A stretch of 64,000 nucleotides of DNA from assembly GCA_041490445.1 (NCBI GenBank), contig JBGPTF010000015.1, forward strand, positions 47,707 to 111,706. Direction: 5' to 3'. Shown piece by piece: positions 60,631-64,000 of this stretch (position 1 is the first letter of the stretch; every line of letters begins with the position of its first letter). Both the position numbers and the translations under genes were made by a program. The notes under the pieces are model-generated. The model was not told the origin of the DNA and made no database searches. It was given only the letters and a program-made list of their open reading frames with translations. The DNA is from JBGPTF01 sp041490445 (GTDB taxonomy: Bacteria; Acidobacteriota; Terriglobia; Acidiferrales; UBA7541).

Positions 60631-62379
60631 GTAGACATTGCTGGCCTTATGGAAGGTATAGCCGGCTCAATAGGCCTATCGCGTCGAATTCCCAAAACGA
60701 CTGTTTTTCAGAAGCGTTCACCGAAAAACGGCGATTCTGTTCATTTCCTGCTTGGTGTGTGTTCCCGCGACGGAAAAGGTAGAAATTGCTCCATCACCAT
60801 CGCGGACATCGACACAGAAGCGAGATCGGGTGCCAAATGTAAAAAATCCACAATTACGAAAGACGACTCCGGGGCTCAGAAAAAGCTAGCAGAACTAGGA
60901 GAAGCAAGCAGAGGACGCATAGCACAGGGAGAAGCTAGGGAATTCGAGTAGTGGATGTTTCTATGGGAGGAAGTCGAGCGATTTTCTGATTTTCTGGGAA
61001 TTGGACTATTTCCAGCTGAACAAATGTGGGTAATCCTACCCACTAGAGATGGATAAAAAGAGCCTCCTCGCAGCCAATATAGGCCGCCCTGTTTTGGTGC
61101 ACTTTTAGGCCTAAAACGTCCAAAAAGACTATGATTACCGTATGAACTGAAAGAAATGGCCACTCAAGGTATGGCAAACGGGCTTACCTTAAGAAAAAGC
61201 CGCCAGAAAGTGACCTGAATTACAGTCTTTTTTGGAGGTGTTTTTGGCGGTTAGGCTTTCCCCAGGGCGCGAATGGCCGAACAGTAGAAAAAGGGCAAAT
61301 TTGAGCCATCCAAAACTAGTGGGCGCAGGTTCCTGTGCTCACCGCTGCCAACTGTAAAAAAGTGAGCCAGACTAATCCAACGAGCGATGACAGGATCAGG
61401 TGGGCAAAGAAACTCCAAAGGCAGGACCAGCAGAACAGGGAGCATTGGGAACAGGAGAATCTGGCGGTACTTGATCCAGGACTACTCTTTCGAAGAAGAT
61501 GCCAGAATATACGGAGACTGAACGATTATGCCGAGTCTGAATCACGTTTCAGGCCTATCACCCTGAATCACCTTCCTGCATTCCCCTTCGGGGACTCGCT
61601 TCGCTCGTCTATGTGATTAAGAATTAGGAAAAGCACTCCCACAGGAGTACTTGTTCATGTTCTGGGTACTCACGTATTCCACTACCTACACACCATGCCA
61701 GCACGCTATTTGCTTACAGCTTGCGTATTGTTATTAGCGGAGGGGGCGTCCACGGAAGATCTTGGGTTGTCCTCGGTCGGTTTCAGGGCAGATAGGCGAA
61801 CTGTAAAATTCTGACTGCAACGAGATCCTTCCAGATGTAAAAAAACCTCTCGCAGACTGACGTAGCGTTGCAAATGATATCTGCGATCATCGTGGTTCAT
61901 GCCTTGGGCGGGCCGCGACTATGAAAACAGGACCACCGGGGCACAAAAACGCGCCAGTTTTCACCCCCTTCGAAGGTGCTTCCCAGAAAAGTTCCAGATA
62001 ACCCGACAAGGTGACCATACTGACTCTAATCCGCGTGATTCCCGCCTTCCAGTTGTTCATCTTTGAGGTTTTCGTGCGAAAGCGTGAATACCCCTCCTGA
62101 GGGCCCAGATCCGAGTTTGAAAAAAGTTCATCAATGGCAGGGACGCTCAGGGCACCGGGGACCCTCGTTGACCCGCACAAAAAGCGGCGGGAACGATGTG
62201 CCAGATAGGGGAGTTTTCTGACGACCTTATTTCGTGGATGTTGGTCAGCGACTCACTCTGAAAGTGCATCTCACTGCCCTCCACCACAGCTAGGACGGAA
62301 GGTTCAGGTGTACTCTCTCACCTAGCATGTCGCCAGATCAATGCTGCTCGGCGGGCGCAACTCAGAATCGGCATTAGCC
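60631..62379. other. Long AT-richer stretch without a supported gene
   Basis: About 1.7 kb. Several short frames occur but none has a recognisable motif or consistent codon bias. The sequence has scattered AT-rich runs. An imperfect repeat (62151-62207) near its end resembles 63146-63195, on the other side of the DUF3800 gene. Could contain degraded island remains or RNA genes. Confidence 0.5.
62151..62207. repeat. Imperfect direct repeat flanking the DUF3800 gene, copy 1
   Basis: Shares CCCTCGTTG, then CAAAAA-x-CGGCG-x-GA-x-CGATGT-x-CCAGA-x-A in the same order with 63146-63195. Confidence 0.6.
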
Positions 62380-63105
62380 ATGTTCACAGCCTATTTCGAT
62401 GTCAGCGGAAGTAAGAATGCGCCTGTGATGACCATGGCTGGCTACGTCTCTGATGTGAAAAAATGGGCGAAATTCGAGAGGCGTTGGAAGGAGATCCTGG
62501 ATCGTCAAGGAGTGAAGCAGTTTCATATGACTGACTGCGTAAGTTTCGCAGGTGAATTTGCAAGCTGGCGTGCGATTCCAGACCGCAGAACGCGATTCAT
62601 CAACGAACTTTCGGAGTGCGCTAAGAAGTACACGAACAAGCGGTTCAGCGCGACGGTCATTATGGAAGACTACAGGCGCGTGGATGCCGACTATCGGCTT
62701 CACGAATATTACGGGTACCCCTACTCGCTGTGCGGACTGAGCTGCATGGAGCATGTGAGAACTTGGGCTAGGAAGCGCAAAGTTAGGGAACGAATAATAT
62801 ATGTGTTCGAGGATGGCGATGAACGCAAGGGCAATTTCCCGAAACTGTGCCAGCAGCGGTTCGGAGTCGAGCCAGTGTTCCATTCCAAGAAGGGTTTCAT
62901 TCCGTTTCAGGCGGCAGACTTAGCAGCATGGAGAACGATGCAGCCAATCCGCGAAGCAGTCGGCGATAAGCCGTATACGGGAGATCAAGTTGCGAGGCTG
63001 CTCTACCACACGCGAGTCTTTTTGAAAACGCCTCATGCTGGCGGAGGATTTGACTATGACGCCCTCATGAAGATGTGCAACGGTTTGCCAATTCCAAAGC
63101 GCTAG
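62380..63105 (+). CDS. DUF3800 domain protein
   Basis: 241 residues from ATG 62380 (MFTAYFDVSGSKNAPVMTMAGYVSD). The opening YFD-x-SG with the later GYV/W patterns, EDGDERKG and FQAADLAAWRTM (a D-x-x-AW segment) is the DUF3800 family, an RNase H-like fold often found in phages and mobile elements. The first catalytic-type residue is present but the usual DES reads DVS. Composition is AT-richer than the core. Confidence 0.8.
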   Translation: MFTAYFDVSGSKNAPVMTMAGYVSDVKKWAKFERRWKEILDRQGVKQFHMTDCVSFAGEFASWRAIPDRRTRFINELSECAKKYTNKRFSATVIMEDYRRVDADYRLHEYYGYPYSLCGLSCMEHVRTWARKRKVRERIIYVFEDGDERKGNFPKLCQQRFGVEPVFHSKKGFIPFQAADLAAWRTMQPIREAVGDKPYTGDQVARLLYHTRVFLKTPHAGGGFDYDALMKMCNGLPIPKR

Positions 63106-63145
63106 GTGCCCGTCACGGCGGGCCAATTCTTAGGCTGGACGGCGT

Positions 63146-63195
63146 GGTGCCCTCGTTGCTCCCAGCAAAAAACGGCGCGAGCGATGTTCCAGACA
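63146..63195. repeat. Imperfect direct repeat flanking the DUF3800 gene, copy 2
   Basis: See copy 1 at 62151. The two copies bracket the DUF3800 gene and are about 1.0 kb apart. Confidence 0.6.
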
Positions 63196-63220
63196 TCAAG
63201 GAAACCGGGGATAGACAATC

Positions 63221-63502
63221 CTATGACTCGAGCTCACGAATCTGAATGAATTCTTTCTTGGGAGCAGGGAGCATCTTCGCTTTTTGCTCGAATCTTGGAT
63301 TTGCAAGTTCCTTGAGCCGATGGTCAATCGCCCCTACGTCGCTGAATAATCCACGGTATGCACCGTACCTTTTAATCCAGATTCGCTTGTGAGTGGAAAT
63401 CTCTGACCTTAGATCCTTCCCAAGCTCAAAAAGCTGGCCAGCAATATCATTAATCTTGGTGTGATATTCACTGCTCGATAGGTAGTCGTAGACTCGTTGC
63501 AC
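63221..63502 (-). CDS. Fragment resembling the C-terminal part of DUF2130 proteins
   Basis: 93 residues. RVYDYLSSSEYHTKINDIAGQLFELGKDLRSEISTHKRIWIKRYGAYRGLFSDVGAI has the order of residues I remember from the C-terminal half of DUF2130 proteins (Y-x-YL-S-x-E/D-F/Y, E-x4-R-x3-W-K-R). A full member is about four times longer, so this is a truncated piece or a short relative. Confidence 0.45.
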   Translation of the reverse strand: MQRVYDYLSSSEYHTKINDIAGQLFELGKDLRSEISTHKRIWIKRYGAYRGLFSDVGAIDHRLKELANPRFEQKAKMLPAPKKEFIQIRELES

Positions 63503-63512
63503 AGCCTCTTCC

Positions 63513-63785
63513 TTAGCGCTGGACCGTTTTCATGAGCGTGAAGATGCTCGCTGCAGCGTTGAGTAGGGTGAAAGTCACTTGAACTACAATCAGCAAAAGA
63601 GGCCGTCGCATATTGGCCTTTCCCCTCATTTCGCGAGGCTGCGCTACAAGCACAATCGCCATCTTAAAAAGTGCTACTCCAGTGGGTATGAAGCTGGCCA
63701 TAAGAGCTCCCGGAGCCAACTGTCGAGGGTAATGGAGCAGCAAGTCGACGACGCCAATAGCTCCACTAGGCACTGGGTTTGTCAA
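63513..63785 (-). CDS. Small membrane hypothetical protein
   Basis: 90 residues with two or three hydrophobic segments (LMASFIPTGVALFKMAIVLVA and LLLIVVQVTFTLLNAAASIF). Located 10 nt upstream of the DUF2130-like fragment on the same strand. No known family. Confidence 0.45.
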   Translation of the reverse strand: MTNPVPSGAIGVVDLLLHYPRQLAPGALMASFIPTGVALFKMAIVLVAQPREMRGKANMRRPLLLIVVQVTFTLLNAAASIFTLMKTVQR

Positions 63786-63861
63786 GAACGCCCTGAAAAG
63801 CCAAATAGCCAGGATTGCACCTGAAGACCAAATAGAAAGCTCCGTCCCTGAATCTATGCGG

Positions 63862-64000
63862 TGTAGTGCTCCCCTCTAAAACTGGACACCTCATCTAGGT
63901 ATGATCAGGGCCTCCCAACAGGAGGCAACATGGGCAGGAAACCACGTGTAGACCGAACCCCGGAAGAGAAGTGGCAGATCGTGCAGGAAGGAATCAAGAG
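63862..64000 (+). mobile_element. Left end of an IS3-family-like insertion sequence, cut by the window edge
   Basis: TGTAGTGCTCCCCTCTAAAA followed by CTGGACA resembles IS3-family left terminal repeats. A transposase OrfA starts 68 nt inside. The right end lies outside. Confidence 0.75.
63930..64000 (+). CDS. IS3-family transposase OrfA, 3' truncated by window edge
   Basis: Starts MGRKPRVDRTPEEKWQIVQE at 63930 with GGAGG 6 nt upstream. The sequence matches the N-terminal helix-turn-helix of IS3-type OrfA. The rest is outside the window. Confidence 0.8.
   Translation, partial: MGRKPRVDRTPEEKWQIVQEGIK

Noticed and set aside
60517..60951. Plus-strand frame of 144 codons
   Set aside because: The first third overlaps the minus-strand hypothetical gene and no motif is visible. 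Not enough support to call.
61335..61616. Plus-strand frame of 93 codons in the gene-poor stretch
   Set aside because: No family resemblance and no start with a ribosome-binding site. Left within the gene-free entry.
52084..64000. Island as a complete prophage
   Set aside because: I recognised no capsid, portal, tail or terminase large-subunit gene, so only integrase/Rep/hypermodification-type genes were claimed.

Overview
The window looks like a GC-rich bacterial chromosome, most likely an Acidobacteriota member. This is an inference from the ADOP-type permease paired with a PadR repressor, the density of exported TPR proteins, the acidobacterial-style RibBA, and the dispersed palindromic repeats between genes. 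No rRNA is present to confirm it.

Layout. (1) 1-3.3 kb: 3' end of an HD-GYP regulator, ftsY and ribD. (2) 3.5-5.6 kb: a visibly AT-richer insertion holding what reads as a complete retron on the minus strand: promoter, msr-msd RNA with matching a1/a2 repeats, nucleoside-deoxyribosyltransferase-like effector and retron reverse transcriptase. (3) 5.8-28 kb: mostly core genes: ribE, FAD oxidoreductase, amino acid permease, MlaF-like ATPase, mobA, a sigma-54 type two-component pair, groES-groEL under a CIRCE operator, DUF47-Pit phosphate transport, ribBA, comEA-like, an M16 peptidase pair, DUF2520 protein, GT2 and uvrB. (4) 28-37 kb: exported proteins, AsmA-like protein, lepB, rnc and TPR proteins. 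(5) 37.2-40.4 kb: an ADOP permease plus PadR repressor lying exactly inside 21-bp terminal inverted repeats and flanked by an 8-bp direct repeat, so it reads as a transposon-like cargo unit without a transposase. (6) 40.4-51.6 kb: sigma/anti-sigma pair, tRNA-Ala, beta-CASP nuclease, aminotransferase, lytic transglycosylase, dienelactone hydrolase. (7) 51.7 kb to the end: the tmRNA gene ssrA, used as an integration site. Two tandem insertions follow: a 1.2-kb one with a HEPN-like gene, then a longer one with a possible nuclease, tyrosine integrase, HTH excisionase-like protein, a rolling-circle Rep-like protein, a thymine-hypermodification-type helical protein, unknown genes, a DUF3800 protein and the left end of an IS3-like element.

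How genes work together. ribD, ribE and ribBA supply most of riboflavin synthesis from three separate loci. The histidine kinase and NtrC-type regulator form one signalling pair. DUF47 and Pit are a phosphate uptake pair. Sigma factor and zinc-finger anti-sigma overlap by 4 bp, as do several other cotranscribed pairs. The accessory parts (retron, HEPN, hypermodification-type gene) have a defence or phage-conflict flavour.

All family assignments are from motif recognition by eye. No database search was run.
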